A stretch of 64,000 nt of DNA. It comes from Pollenia angustigena (taxonomy: Eukaryota; Arthropoda; Insecta; Diptera; Polleniidae). The DNA is taken from contig OV884056.1 in NCBI GenBank assembly GCA_930367215.1, positions 231,189,127-231,253,126 on the forward strand, given 5' to 3'. The position numbers and the translations under genes were made by a program. Positions 10,801 through 22,544 of the stretch are shown here, piece by piece; the first letter of the stretch is position 1; each line of letters starts with the position of its first letter. A model generated the notes under the pieces. That model saw nothing but the letters and a program-made list of their open reading frames with translations. It searched no databases and was not told the origin of the DNA.

Positions 10801-12726
10801 CAGTGACTCACAGTAAAATTGGTCCACCCTTAATAGCTTTGAAATGTAAAAAAGTCTAAAAACTTAACACTAATGCAAGGTGAATTCAGCTACGGCATCT
10901 GATTTTGACAGTTCGAACATATTTATTTTAATTTGTTAGTTTTTTGCTAAGAATGGTTGGCATTTCGAGCCGTAAACACTTACAATGCAATGCAAAAAAA
11001 CCTATGTTGTTTTTGGATTGTTGTAGTTCCGACACCACGTGTACTTGAATACGCCTTGCACTTACGAAAAAAATCCTAAATAACATAGTTAGTTCATTTT
11101 ATTTACATGAAATACTTTTTTATGAATTGTTTTATGTTATAAAATACCAAACTTTTTGCAAAAAAAAAAATTGATAATAAGCAAACTATAAGAAAATTTA
11201 TGTCCATTAAAAATGTTCCGCTTGAAATAACGTATATTAAACAAGGTAGTAAAACAAAATTACATATTTTTTAAATGTTGTGAAATAAACTTTCTATTTT
11301 ATATCAGATTTGAGGCTCTTTGGAATAGAAACGGCCTATTTTACTCCATTATTGCCAAAAAATCTGTTTTACGCTTATTTTGGTTTGAATGCTAATGTTT
11401 TCTTATTTCGGTTTCCAATTTTTGCCGCAAGTTTTCTATAACATTTAAGTCTGGTGATTAGAGTGTAGTTTTGAATACTAAAGGACAATGATACAATATC
11501 CATTTCTTAGCAACACCAGAAGTATGTTTTGGATCATTGTCCTGATACAGATGAACAATGGATTTTGTTCCAAGTTTTTCTGCACTTTGCTTGATGTTAT
11601 TTTTTTATATATTTAAATACCTAACACATTTTACCAATATTGCCTGCAATAAACTGCAATGCACCAAAACCAGGAGCCGAACAAGCAATGTTACATTTAC
11701 TTTTATGAATAAAACATGTTTCCAGAATGAAAAATCTTTTCCAGCACTTAAGAGAAAAAGCGCATAATCGAGCGCTTCAATAAAAGAGCTTTTATAAAGC
11801 AGTAAATGATATAGAATAAAATATAACAAAAAGCTGCTATTTTAGTGCTGACAACGAAGGAGGTTGCAAGCCGAAAAAAAATAAAAATATACGAAAATTA
11901 TTGGAAAAAGTCATTTAAACAAAAGTAAAAGCAAAACATTAATGAATATGTAAATATAGTAAGCCCCTAAAAATCACTTTGGGAGTGCTTTGTTTGCATC
12001 TTAAAAGAAGCGCTTATTGTCAGCAGAAAATAGTCCTCCAAACCGGGAACACCCCATACAAAAATCAGGCATCCCATCATCAAGTTTGAAGCGATTTGTG
12101 GATTTCATACACAAAACCTGCTCCTTTTGGGCCACATTTTTTACTGGGTAGTTACAAACGGATTCTTATGTGCAATCCTACTGTTAAATGCACTATTTTG
12201 ATGAATTCTTTGGGGGGTTTCAGGGTTCCACAGCTTATATTAAAATTTGTGTCGACCCTATCCCATAGTTGTGCAGCACTCAGCCTTGGTCTAACCTTAA
12301 TTTGGTTGGAAAGCCATCGCTTGGCTCTCTATAAAAAGCTTTTTGTTGCTAGTTTTTGGCTAATTTAATGTTTGTCCAGTATTTTTCAAACGATTATTTT
12401 TGTAATTTCTCCCTTATTTTTTCACTTTTATAATGGTCAATATAAAAATTTCTAATTGAAAATTAAACAACAATTGCAACTGATGTTTGTTGCAATGAGT
12501 CACTTAATAATTAAATAAAAATAAAAATCTAAATAAAAGTTTGAAAAGTTCCGTTATTTCTTTTACGTTGCTGGATAACAAATTTGTTGCAAAATGTTAT
12601 GGAATTTTATAACTTTCTTATTAACATACCTACCTATTACTTATATTAGCTAAAGTAAGTCAATTAGTTGATTTTTTACATTTGAGCTCTTACTCACAGG
12701 TGGACAAATTTGAATGTGATCCACTG
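10801..12726 (-). mobile_element. Tc1/Tc3-like transposon relic
   Basis: The terminal inverted repeats are CAGTGACTCACAGTAAAATT at 10801 and, inverted, CAGTGGATCACATTCAAATT ending at 12726. Both continue into GTCCACC. Each end is flanked by TA (10799-10800 and 12727-12728), the Tc1/mariner target duplication. The 1926-bp length suits a Tc1-type element. The transposase inside is on the minus strand and badly decayed. Confidence 0.85.
11290..12400 (-). pseudogene. Decayed Tc1-like transposase
   Basis: Minus-strand translation of ~11570-11400 gives HLYQDNDPKHTSGVAKKW, the second-Asp block of Tc1 transposases. About 20 residues later comes SPDLNVIENL, the third catalytic block, preceded by a stop codon. 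Upstream minus-strand sequence to ~12400 is full of stops and shifts. A functional protein would need D-D-E residues in one frame, so this is a relic. The small plus- and minus-strand ORFs at 11558-11829 and 12096-12368 are by-products of this sequence. Confidence 0.75.
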
Positions 12727-12728
12727 TA

Positions 12729-13684
12729 CTTATACCTATAACAAATCTCGAAATATGTATGTATATTGGTACGAGTGGTGGTTTATTAACTGGTTACAAA
12801 CATTAAAAAATATTTAGTATTGCAGTTCAAGAAAAAATAATCAACATTAGGTACTTTTCACATTATATATGTACTTAAATTCAGATTAATACTTTTATTC
12901 GTGATTTTAACATTTCTTAACTTTTTAACAAAGTTTTCTCGTATTTATTTGTAAGGTTGGTAGGTACCTACATATGTATTTTTTTTTTTTTTTTATTATT
13001 TTACAAGTTTTAAAATTTTATGCTTTTTATTTAATTTAAAGCGTCTTAATTCCACGACATCAACTTAACTAATGTCGTTGGCATCATATTGCTTGATTTT
13101 CACCTTTTTCCACTGATATTTACTATGATTTTTTTCTTGTTTTTTATTACATATTGTAGTCTCTAATGCACCATTTTTTTTATTTGTTTGTGCCGGAATT
13201 GTTTAATTCTCTTGGTGTTTCTACTTATTTACAAATGTACCTACTCTCCAAGTGACTTTAAGTTTTGCATTTTATGAACTTTTTTTTAGTATATACATAG
13301 TATAAGTTACATGGGTTGGTAAGACGTGAACACAAAAAAATTAAACCTTAAAAATATTAACAATCAAATTCATTGATACAAGATCCACTTTAAACTGATT
13401 TTACAACAATACACACAATGGCAAGAGAAAAAACTTGATATTAAGTTCATATTTTACTTTGTATTTTCTAATCTGCTTTTGTAGTTAGTGAAACTTGTCT
13501 TTAATTAAAATTTATTATGTTTTTCTGTTACTTACTATTTATTTAGATTATTGTTACTTGCAGCATCTGTTTGGTTTCTTGTTTTGATTATGAATTTGTG
13601 TATTGTGGTTTTGTTGTTCTTCTTTATCACATGTTGGCTTTAACAAGTGAATTCGTAGCCGCCAGCGTTACCGTTCAAAATTTT
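12729..13684. other. No gene seen
   Basis: AT-rich spacer with T tracts near 12980. No motif or paired repeat was recognised. Confidence 0.6.
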
Positions 13685-14455
13685 CAAAATGGTACAAAAA
13701 GGGGATTTTCAAAATAAAAGTGGCACAAAAAGAGGAATTCTGAGAAAAAAAGGGCAACTTAAAAAATAAGACCATTTTCATTTTTATTAAGTTATTTACA
13801 CTGAAAACATAAACGTTACAAAAAATAAAGCCTCTTCTTATGTATAAATAAAAGGCCTAACTCCACTTTTCGAAAATTTCTCAATTTTGTTATATTACTA
13901 TCTAATAACCTGTGAACTCTTTGAAAATGATTTTGTTCTTTTATAATTTAAATAGTCTCCATTAAAAAATATGAAAAATTGGTAAAGGGTTTTAATCTTA
14001 TTTGATTTTTTCAGAAGCTACCAGCTAGATAAAAGGGAAATATACATAACAAAATTAGGCCATTATATCGAGGCCTAATAGCAAAAATGATGTAACCAAC
14101 AACATTTGAAATTTTTGTTTTTTGATGAAAATCGACAATTTTTGATAATTTGCATCATCTCTTAAAATCTCATATCTCTGGGAACTACCGTTACGAAATA
14201 AGAGCAAAAGCAATTTCAAACGAAACCCTAGACTTGAAGCAAAAATATTTAAAAAAAAAAACCTCATGTAAAATTTTATTTTTGTTGGTTACATAATTTT
14301 TGCTATAAGGGCTCGATATATTGCTTAAATATAAATTACTAAGCTTCGCGTGTTTGGCAAATTCCTTTTTGTAGCATTTTAAATTTTGAAAATCCCTTTT
14401 TAAACAATACTAATTTTCTCTACTTTTTATTTTGTGGAGTAAGGCCTTTTAGCTT
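13685..14455. repeat. Nested inverted repeats, inner MITE at 14063-14322
   Basis: Outer arms: sequence around 13685-13890 (AAAAGGGGATTTTCAAAAT, AAAAGGCCTAACTCCAC) recurs inverted at about 14355-14455. Inner arms: TTATATCGAGGCCTAATAGC at 14063 recurs inverted at 14277-14322 as AATATATCGAGCCCTTATAG, and both continue into GTAACCAACAA. The inner unit looks like a MITE of ~260 bp. The outer one is looser. No transposase is visible. Confidence 0.55.
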
Positions 14456-14905
14456 TTGACACATCCATATATAGTCGAACTTCACTATAATGAATTTGCA
14501 TGGGACCAAAAAAATCCCCATATTATACAAAACTTACAGTTTTTCTACTTTTGTTTATAAAAACTGGTATTTTAGTTCGATTATCGATTTAAAATTTGCT
14601 TCATTAATATCCTTATAAGGACAAGTTTGAAGACTATTGCGTTAAGTGTTTAATTGCTTGGACCAAATAAAGTGCTGGAAAATAAACTGCTAGGCTACAA
14701 AACCTTTTGTGCTGCTTATTTAACTTTTAATAATCAAATTTATTTTAAAAGAAATTCTGCTACATTTTTGTCCACTAAAACTTTCGACTGTTGTTAAAAT
14801 CGTTATCACAGATTCTTTTTTCTTTTAATCCTATTTTCCTCTTTGGAAACCGCCTAACCGAAAATTTTTTATATGGAGACCAAAATGTATGAAAGTCAAA
14901 TTTAT

Positions 14906-15134
14906 CAGCCATGTCACAGAGTACAATTCCGTTCTGAAACGGAATTTATTCCGTATTTTGGTGCTTCAAAAAATGACGAAAAAATTTTTCGGAATGAAAC
15001 CAGTTTTGTTTTGATGAACGGAACAGGAGTTTTCTGTATCTGAAAGGCAAAAAAGCTATCAAAATACACTTTCTATCAATAAACAAATATGTTTTCTTCG
15101 GTTCCGAACGGAATTTTACTCTGCGACATGGCTG
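14906..15134. repeat. 229-bp MITE
   Basis: The ends CAGCCATGTCACAGAGTA and (inverted) CAGCCATGTCGCAGAGTA continue into a second matched block, AATTCCGTTC/GAACGGAATT. TAT flanks both sides (14903-14905 and 15135-15137), a possible 3-bp target duplication. The interior repeats the GGAATT/CGGAAT motif and encodes nothing. Confidence 0.7.
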
Positions 15135-15137
15135 TAT

Positions 15138-15696
15138 ACATATTTCAAAAATTGCTTCATTCTAAAGAAAACTTAATGATTAACTTTGTTTGCTTGTACA
15201 AAATACACGATTTTATTAAAACACTCAATTTTTAAAAGTTTTGTTTCAGCTTGTTGTTTATTGGTTTTGCACACTTTTATACCCAGTGTCTAGAATACAC
15301 AAAATTGCTTTATTATTTCTTAGATTAGCGGTTGTTAATTTTGAAAATATTTATGAACAAATTATTTGTGAAAAGTAAACCCGTTTTATTATAAAGTTGC
15401 ATATATATAAGAACAAAAAATCAAGTGTTAAGTACCAAAAGGTAAAACTAATGGAACTTAAGAAGCTTTTAATTTGAAAATTGCACCTTCCATACTTATG
15501 ATAATTTTTAAACAAAGTGTTTAAGATTATCTTTTAAAAGCTGTCCCAACATTATTTTAATAACTTTTCAATTAACAATTAATTAAGAAAAATCCATATT
15601 TTTTCAATCAGCCTGATGAATGTGTTTTTTAAATAGAATTTTCTCAAAATATCTTCTTTATTACATCGATATCAAAAAATATAATATACCCTATGT
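15138..15696. other. No gene seen
   Basis: AT-rich spacer. Nothing recognised on either strand. Confidence 0.6.
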
Positions 15697-15882
15697 TTCC
15701 ACATGCAAGTAATCACTTGCAATTAGTGTATACGTATACCAACGAAAAGTCGAGGAAACAGCCGATTGGGTGAAAGCATGGAGAAATAATCCACCATGGG
15801 TGAAAGTACGAAAATTGTGCGAATGTAAGTGAAAAAGTGTGAGAGTATTGAATTTTTCGAACTTGTACTTGCATGTGGCAAC
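15697..15882. repeat. Short inverted-repeat element with CCACATGCAAGT ends
   Basis: CCACATGCAAGTAA at 15699 pairs with TACTTGCATGTGG ending at 15878. The inner minus-strand text (TTCGAAAAATTCAATACTCT, then CACACTTTTTCACTTA) matches the start of the 53645-54196 element and a piece at 17850-17890, so these belong to one family. Confidence 0.55.
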
Positions 15883-15969
15883 GGGGGGTTTAAAATTAAA
15901 AAAATCACAAGAGCACCAAAATTAATCGGAGTTGAATATTTGTGTTTAAAACCAAAAATATTATGTTTA

Positions 15970-16300
15970 TAAACTTCACCGAAGGTAAAATGGTATACAC
16001 AAGTTTGTCTTTCCGTTGTAATTTCTACAATATTGATGTTAGACCCTTTAAAGTATATATCATACGTGTACTTATGAATATTAAAGTTGATTAAATGATG
16101 TCCGCATACCCGTGTGTAAATTAAAATGAATTTTCCGAATACCCTAGAAATAATTTGGACAAGGTTATTATATACATATTTACATCAGATATGCTCCGTT
16201 AAATTTTGTTATTGAAATTCAACCTGATCGGTCTACAAATGGCTGAGATATAAGCAAAAAACCACGACTGCCTCTAAGTGTACCCAAATTTAAGGAAAAA
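15970..16300 (+). repeat. Diverged DINE-1-like fragment
   Basis: TTCACCGAAGGTAAAATGGT, then GTAATTTCTACAATATTGAT, AAAGTATATAT, CCTGATCGGTCTACAAATGG and GAGATATAAGC occur in the same order as in the DINE-1-like units at 42-49 kb, with many substitutions. This is an old solitary copy of that family's head region. Confidence 0.65.
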
Positions 16301-17241
16301 TTTCAATAAGTTTTATGAAACTGTCATTTGCTTAAGCAAAGTGTGAAGCTGATCGCATTCCCCGTCTCTTACGGAATCAGATAGTTTTTTATTTGGTTTT
16401 TTTAATGAATATGACAGGCTTTTCGTTAATTTTTGGCATTAGCTTAAGGAAACTCATGCATGTTATGATTGAGCTTAAAATCGAACCGTATATGTATGAA
16501 ATCGGCCAAACGGTTTTCGATGTTCAATAACTTTGTTGATGGTGTTTCAAAAATAAGACCAACTTTATTTCGTCAGACTTTTTCAAAAAATTTCAAGATC
16601 GGTTTTTCATCATCGGAATCAGACGTCAGCATTGTATAATTTCGCAAGAAATAAAATTAAAACTTAGATTTATCCTCAGAAAAAAGTCCGAAACACACGG
16701 AAATTCCTTTTTAATATGCAAAAATTGTAAAGGTGGCCAAAATGTTATATATTTAATAAGCTTACTTCTCTCGTGATCTAGGGTTTTTAAACGTTTGTGT
16801 CGTAGGGGTATATATCGAAAATCCTTGATTTTAACTTTTTTGTTAAACAAAACGTATTTTTTTTTAATTGTTTAACAACATAGTACAACATAGAAGTTGT
16901 TTGATTTCAAACATTTTTAACCTTTTATGTGGTGACTTATGGTAGTTTGATGCATCTATTGATAATTAAAAAACTTGTCATTTCTAGGTTCATATAGTTT
17001 TTTAAAGGGGACAAAATAAATAAACTTTAATTTTCCAAAAATATTTAATGAACAAAGGGGTAGGTTTCGTTATGCGGCTACTTATATATTAATTGCTAAT
17101 TAAGAAAAATGTTCATATAAAATTTGATTTGTAAACTTCTATTAACTTTTAATATATTTTTATGAATAAATTGTCTCCACACTAATTAATATTCAAATTG
17201 ATTCAACCGAATGTGCAAAAAGCTTGCTTTCTTCATTTGCA
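16301..17241. other. No gene seen
   Basis: AT-rich spacer; may include the rest of the decayed DINE-1-like copy. The 74-codon minus-strand ORF at 16626-16850 has no recognisable features. Confidence 0.55.
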
Positions 17242-17244
17242 TTA

Positions 17245-17509
17245 GTGCTGGTTCACACAGGTCAAGTTTGACTCTTCAAGTCTTGAGCTTTTAGGAGAGA
17301 GGGGTAAAGAGAATGGAAAGGGGTACATACTTGACCGTACCAGTCAGTTTTGTATTTTTCTTTTCTTTTTTCATCCGTAATATAATAAATAGCTACAAAG
17401 TTGAAGGAAAAGAAAACAAAAATTAATTTTGTGCATGAACGTGAACGCAAGTTCAAAAGAAAATTTAAATAAAACTGTTCAAGTAAACTTGACCTGTGTG
17501 AACCAGCAC
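17245..17509 (+). mobile_element. Harbinger-like MITE, copy 1 (265 bp)
   Basis: The ends GTGCTGGTTCACACAGG and their inverse bound a 265-bp unit flanked by TTA on both sides (17242-17244, 17510-17512), the TWA duplication typical of PIF/Harbinger. The interior has no transposase. An inverted copy of the same length lies at 18365-18629. Confidence 0.8.
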
Positions 17510-17512
17510 TTA

Positions 17513-18333
17513 CACTGCAGTTATACGCTCAAGTTTTTCTTTAGACTTTTACATATACTGTTTGTCAAAATTTCCAAAAATTTAAAGTTGTGATGTAGGC
17601 TGCATTCAATTCTTGAGCAATTTACTTTCAAGGAGTCATCACTCCCCGTCTACAACTGACATGATTTGCTGTTATAAAAGCGCTGTTTGGAGAGAAGGGA
17701 AAGGAAATGGCATTCTCTTTTCCCTTCTCTCCTAAAAGATCAAGACTTGAAGAGTCAAACTTGACGTGTGTGAACCAGCACTAACATGATGAGTCTATAC
17801 TTAACTTGAGGGTTACACGATCAAGTTTTGGCTATCAAGTTTTAATACACTCACACTTTTTTACCAATACACTCATACTTTTAAAAATTGATACGAACTT
17901 GCCTCTAAAATTCTCTTGCCAGTGAGTGTATCAATTTTCGTTCAAGAAAACAGCTTATTACAAATCTTTTGAAGTTGTTTTTGTTTTTTTTTCACAAATA
18001 TTTTGCCGGCAAAAGCTGAAGTTCTTTTTTTTTACAAATTGTTGCGGGAATTTTAAAATTTTAACTAAAAACCTAAAAAAATAGTGAAATATGTTTATTA
18101 ATAAAATTAATAAGCGAAATGATAAAGTCCCTTCGAACAGCCTACAGTGCAGAAAAATCAAAAGTGGAAAATAGCAAAACATTTTGAGTTGTTTTCTCGG
18201 CGACGACATCTTGAAAAAGTAAATTGCTTTCAACTTGCGTGCAGCCTACGTCACAGCTGTCAACTTTTGCATATTTTGACAATCAGTATATGTAAAAGAC
18301 TATCAAGAAAATCTTGATCGTGTGGCTGCACTG
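17513..18333. mobile_element. Inverted-repeat element with TTA flanks, composite inside
   Basis: The left end CACTGCAGTTATACGCTCAAG (one base trimmed: CACTGCAGTTATACGCTCAA) pairs with the inverted right end CAGTGCAGCCACACGATCAA. The match extends into CTTTTACATATACTG and GTAGGCTGCA. TTA flanks both sides (17510-17512, 18334-18336). Inside are a partial copy of the 265-bp MITE (~17690-17781) and, from 17802, an end-like sequence (TTAACTTGAGGGTTACACGA) whose inverted partner lies outside at ~18765-18788. Two elements are therefore interleaved. No coding sequence. Confidence 0.6.
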
Positions 18334-18364
18334 TTACACTAACATCATTTTAGTGTTAATGTTA

Positions 18365-18629
18365 GTGCTGGTTCACACAGGTCAAGTTTACTTGAACAGT
18401 TTTATTTAAATTTTCTTTTGAACTTGCGTTCACGTTCATGCACAAAATTAATTTTTGTTTTCTTTTCCTTCAACTTTGTAGCTTTTTATTATATTACGGA
18501 TGAAAGAAGAAAAGAAAAATACAAAACTGACTGGTACGGTCAAGTATGTACAACTTTCCATTCTCTTTACCCCTCTCTCCTAAAAGCTCGAGACTTGAAG
18601 AGTCAAACTTGACCTGTGTGAACCAGCAC
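18365..18629 (-). mobile_element. Harbinger-like MITE, copy 2 (265 bp)
   Basis: This is the inverted copy of the 17245-17509 MITE, same length and nearly identical. It has the same GTGCTGGTTCACACAGG ends and TTA on both sides (18362-18364, 18630-18632). The two copies could pair as a long hairpin across 855 bp. Confidence 0.8.
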
Positions 18630-18789
18630 TTAAGCATTTCATGTCAGTTGTAGACTGTATGTCAAGAAAACAAACGAAAAATTTGCTCACTAACCTTGAA
18701 ATCAGCAGTTTTCTTGAACGTAAATTGAAACACTCACTGGAAAGAGAATTTTAAAGGTAAAAAACTTGATCGTGTAACCCTCAAGTTAT

Positions 18790-19315
18790 AAACATATGTA
18801 TAATTATTTATTGTCACCCTGTCATTTACACATTTATTTGGTATATTGTGACGTAATGCCAATGTGTGTTTTTATTCTCATTGCTGTCAAAACGTCAAAA
18901 CCAATTTTTCTTTACTATTTTCTTTTGAAAAAATTTTAACCGAACGAAATACGGAAATTTTTTTCCGAAAATTTTACAAACTATAAATCAATAAAGGTAA
19001 ATTAAATTATATATGCCTTTAATAGAAATTTCAACAGTTCCTTATTTCACGGTTTTATTTAAAGAGATAGAAAAAAGTGTGCTGCAAAAAGTTCGTCGAA
19101 AAACTTGCAAAGAAAACGAAAAATATTTTTTTTATCTGTTTTCTTTATGAAAAAGTCAATAGAGGTGGTTTGGTACTGGACTGTTCTTACAACAATATAA
19201 AAAACCAATAAAGCAATCAATATAACATTTTTAAAAGAAGGAATAACAACGAATTTTTGCACAAATACAGAGTGAGATTTTTTAAATAAAAGCATAATTG
19301 TTAAAATCTATTAAC
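18790..19315 (+). promoter_or_regulatory. Upstream / presumed 5' UTR region of PpD3
   Basis: This AT-rich stretch lies between the MITE cluster and the PpD3 start codon, so it must hold the transcription start or a 5' UTR splice site. No TATA box, initiator or DPE can be called with confidence. The MITE cluster ends only ~530 bp upstream of the ATG. Confidence 0.35.
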
Positions 19316-22300
19316 ATGTCAGCTGTTCAAGTTGAAATGGAACAAAATAATAATGAGGACCAACAAAAAGCATGTGGTGCTGAGGGTGGTGTAGCCTGCA
19401 ATTTTACAACATCAATATTGGCATCAAATAATACTTCAGCTAAACCATCTGTGGCAACTGCTGACACATCAACGCCAAACTCGGAAACTAGTAAAGATAC
19501 CAATGCTCAGGATGAAAAAGTGATTTTAGCTGATAAATTTAAAAATCAGGGAAACGATTATCTAAAAGGTTAGTATTTTTTTTTTTTTTGCTCAAAAAAC
19601 CATTCTTTTACGTATATAATTAATTTATTTCGGCTTTCGAATTTAAATCTAATGCCAGCTTAAGTTAACATAAACTGAAAATTTATAGATATCGACAATC
19701 TATTAAATATCATTTTTAATACAATTCTTAAAACTTTTGAAACTGTTTTATTTATATGCATGGTTGACAACCGAAACGAATTTCGGCATCGTTTTTAAAA
19801 TTTGTTAAACTATGTAGTGTTTTGTAAAATTTTTTTAAAAATTCTGTTATTTTTGCGAAAATTATATTTTATACCTACTTATACTTAAATTTCAAAGTTG
19901 TTGGTAACCGAAACGAATTTCGGTATCGATACCGGTTTTAAAGAATTTTTTTAAATCGGCATCAATAGTAGGTTGTATTTATAATTTCGGTATCGGTATC
20001 AGCATTAAATTTAAAACGGTATTTAAGCGTTATCGGTATTGATATCGGTATCAGTTGCCAAACTTGCTTATTTGCAAATATATGTATATAATACCTATAA
20101 CCTTAAAAACTAGAAACAAAATATTGACATTAATTAATACCTACATACTATGTATGTATATGACTTTATGTTTCAGCTAAAGATTTCTCTAAAGCAATTG
20201 AAATGTACACCAAAGCTATAGAACTATTACCAACTAATGCAATTTTCTACGCCAATCGTTCATTGGCACATTTGAGACAAGAGAGCTTTGGATTTGCTTT
20301 ACAAGATGGCATTGCTGCCGTTAAAGCAGATCCAACATATATTAAAGGCTACTATCGAAGAGCGGCTGCTCATATGTCATTGGGTAAATTTAAACAGGCC
20401 CTTACAGATTATGAATATGTAAGTGCATAAAAAGTAAAATATTGTTAAAATAAAAACTAAGAACAATTTAAACTATTTAAAAGGTATCAAAATGCCGTCC
20501 TAATGATAAAGATGCTAAACTAAAATATACAGAATGTTATAAAATTGTAAAAATGAGAGCATTTGAAAGAGCTATTGCAGTGGATAAACCGGAAAAAACG
20601 TTGTCCGAAATGTTTAGAGATTTAGAGAATATTGGTATGTTATTGTAGTTAAATTCGTAGGTATAAAGTGGACTTAAATCACTTGTACTCTATATTTAAT
20701 AGCCATTGAAGATGATTATAAGGGACCTGCTTTAGAAGATGGCAAAGTTACATTGAAATTTATGTTAGAACTTATGGAACATTATAAACAGCAAAAGAAA
20801 TTGCATCGCAAATATGCCTACAAAGTAAATATTTTTTCGATTTAAACTGATATAATATCAAAATAAAATTTTATTGTTAAAATTACAGATTTTATGTGAC
20901 ATTGATAGCTATATGCGTACCCAACCCTCAATGGTTGATATAAATGTAGCCGATGAATCAAAATTTACAATTTGTGGTGATATCCATGGTCAGTTTTATG
21001 ATCTTATGAATATATTCGAAATTAATGGTTTACCCTCTCCAACGAATCCATATTTATTCAATGGTGATTTTGTCGATAGAGGCTCATTTTCTGTGGAATG
21101 CATATTCACACTTTTTGGTTTTAAACTATTATATCCAAATCACTTTTATTTATCTAGAGGTAACATTTTCGTATTTTTAATATAACTGATATATAACTAC
21201 TTTATTTATTTCCTGGCTCAGGTAATCACGAAAGTATCAATATGAATCAAATGTATGGGTTTACTGGAGAAGTAACAGCAAAATACACAAGTACTATGGC
21301 CGATATGTTTACACAAGTTTTTAACTGGTTGCCATTGTGTCATTGTATCAATAAGAAAATCTTGGTTATGCATGGTGGACTTTTCTCTAGTGATAATGTT
21401 ACTTTAGAAGATTTAAGGCGTATTGAACGTAACTGCCAACCGCCAGAAGATGGTCTTATGTGTGAGTTATTATGGTCGGATCCCCAACCTTGTTATGGTC
21501 GTGGCCCCTCAAAACGTGGTGTTGGCATACAGTTTGGACCCGACGTAACAGAAAACTTCTGCAAACATAATAACTTAGATTATGTTATACGTTCACATGA
21601 GGTTAAAGATATGGGCTATGAGGTAACACATGATGGCAAGTGTATAACGGTATTTTCGGCACCCAATTATTGGTATGTTCTAAATAAAAGATTTTTTTAG
21701 GATATAGAAATATATTTTTTCATTGCTGGTTTATATTTATTTTTTAGTGATACAATGGGCAACTTAGGTGCTTTTATAACAATTAAAGGCAATAATTTAG
21801 AACCTAATTTCAAGTCATTTGAATCAGTGGTAAGTTAATATATATTTTAGAATTAAAAAATAAGGAGAATCACGATGGGAAGTGCAAAAATACACACATT
21901 TGCACAATACAACAACAAAATATACGAATTTTCAATTTGCATAATTTTGCTTCGTTTGCACTAAAAACACCTTGGACAAAAATAGTAGTTCAAATTTGCT
22001 CATTTGAAAATAAGCGCAAACAACAACTTTTGACGTACGGACCGTCATATTTTTTTTATTCTTAAAAATGAAAATTTTAATTAAAATTGTTTGTGATCGC
22101 CTTCTGTTTAACAGAGAAATATTTGTGTGATATTTGTCATAAAATTCTTTTAATCCAGAAATCTTATTAAAAAACGACGTTGAAATTTTGCGTTTTCGAT
22201 TTCCTGAACACCCCTGAATACCTATTGTAATTTTCTACATACAATTTTACCGTTTCTAGTGCATAGTTGTCAAATTTTGTTGGGTCTATTTTCAAACCAG

Positions 22301-22492
22301 ACGGCAAGTCGACAACAGTCGATTTCCGATTAAACGAACAATTGATTTTCAGCCCTGTTCGTTAAATCCAGTACTAAAAAAAAGATTTATTCGTGTAATA
22401 ACAAATTCGAAGAACAATTTATATCATATCTTAATACTTAAAATGGATTTTCATTTCGAATTTGTATAAATATCTAAACATATTAAAAGGTA

Positions 22493-22544
<52 letters not shown>

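Noticed and set aside
12096..12368. 90-codon plus-strand ORF
   Set aside because: It lies opposite the decayed Tc1-like transposase within the element's inverted repeats.
14470..14560. Second pogo-like end (AGTCGAACTTCACTATAATG)
   Set aside because: Resembles a pogo terminus, but no inverted partner or TA-flanked unit could be found.
19298..19315. Upstream TTG as the PpD3 start, adding six residues
   Set aside because: The first ATG in frame is at 19316; a non-ATG start has no support here.
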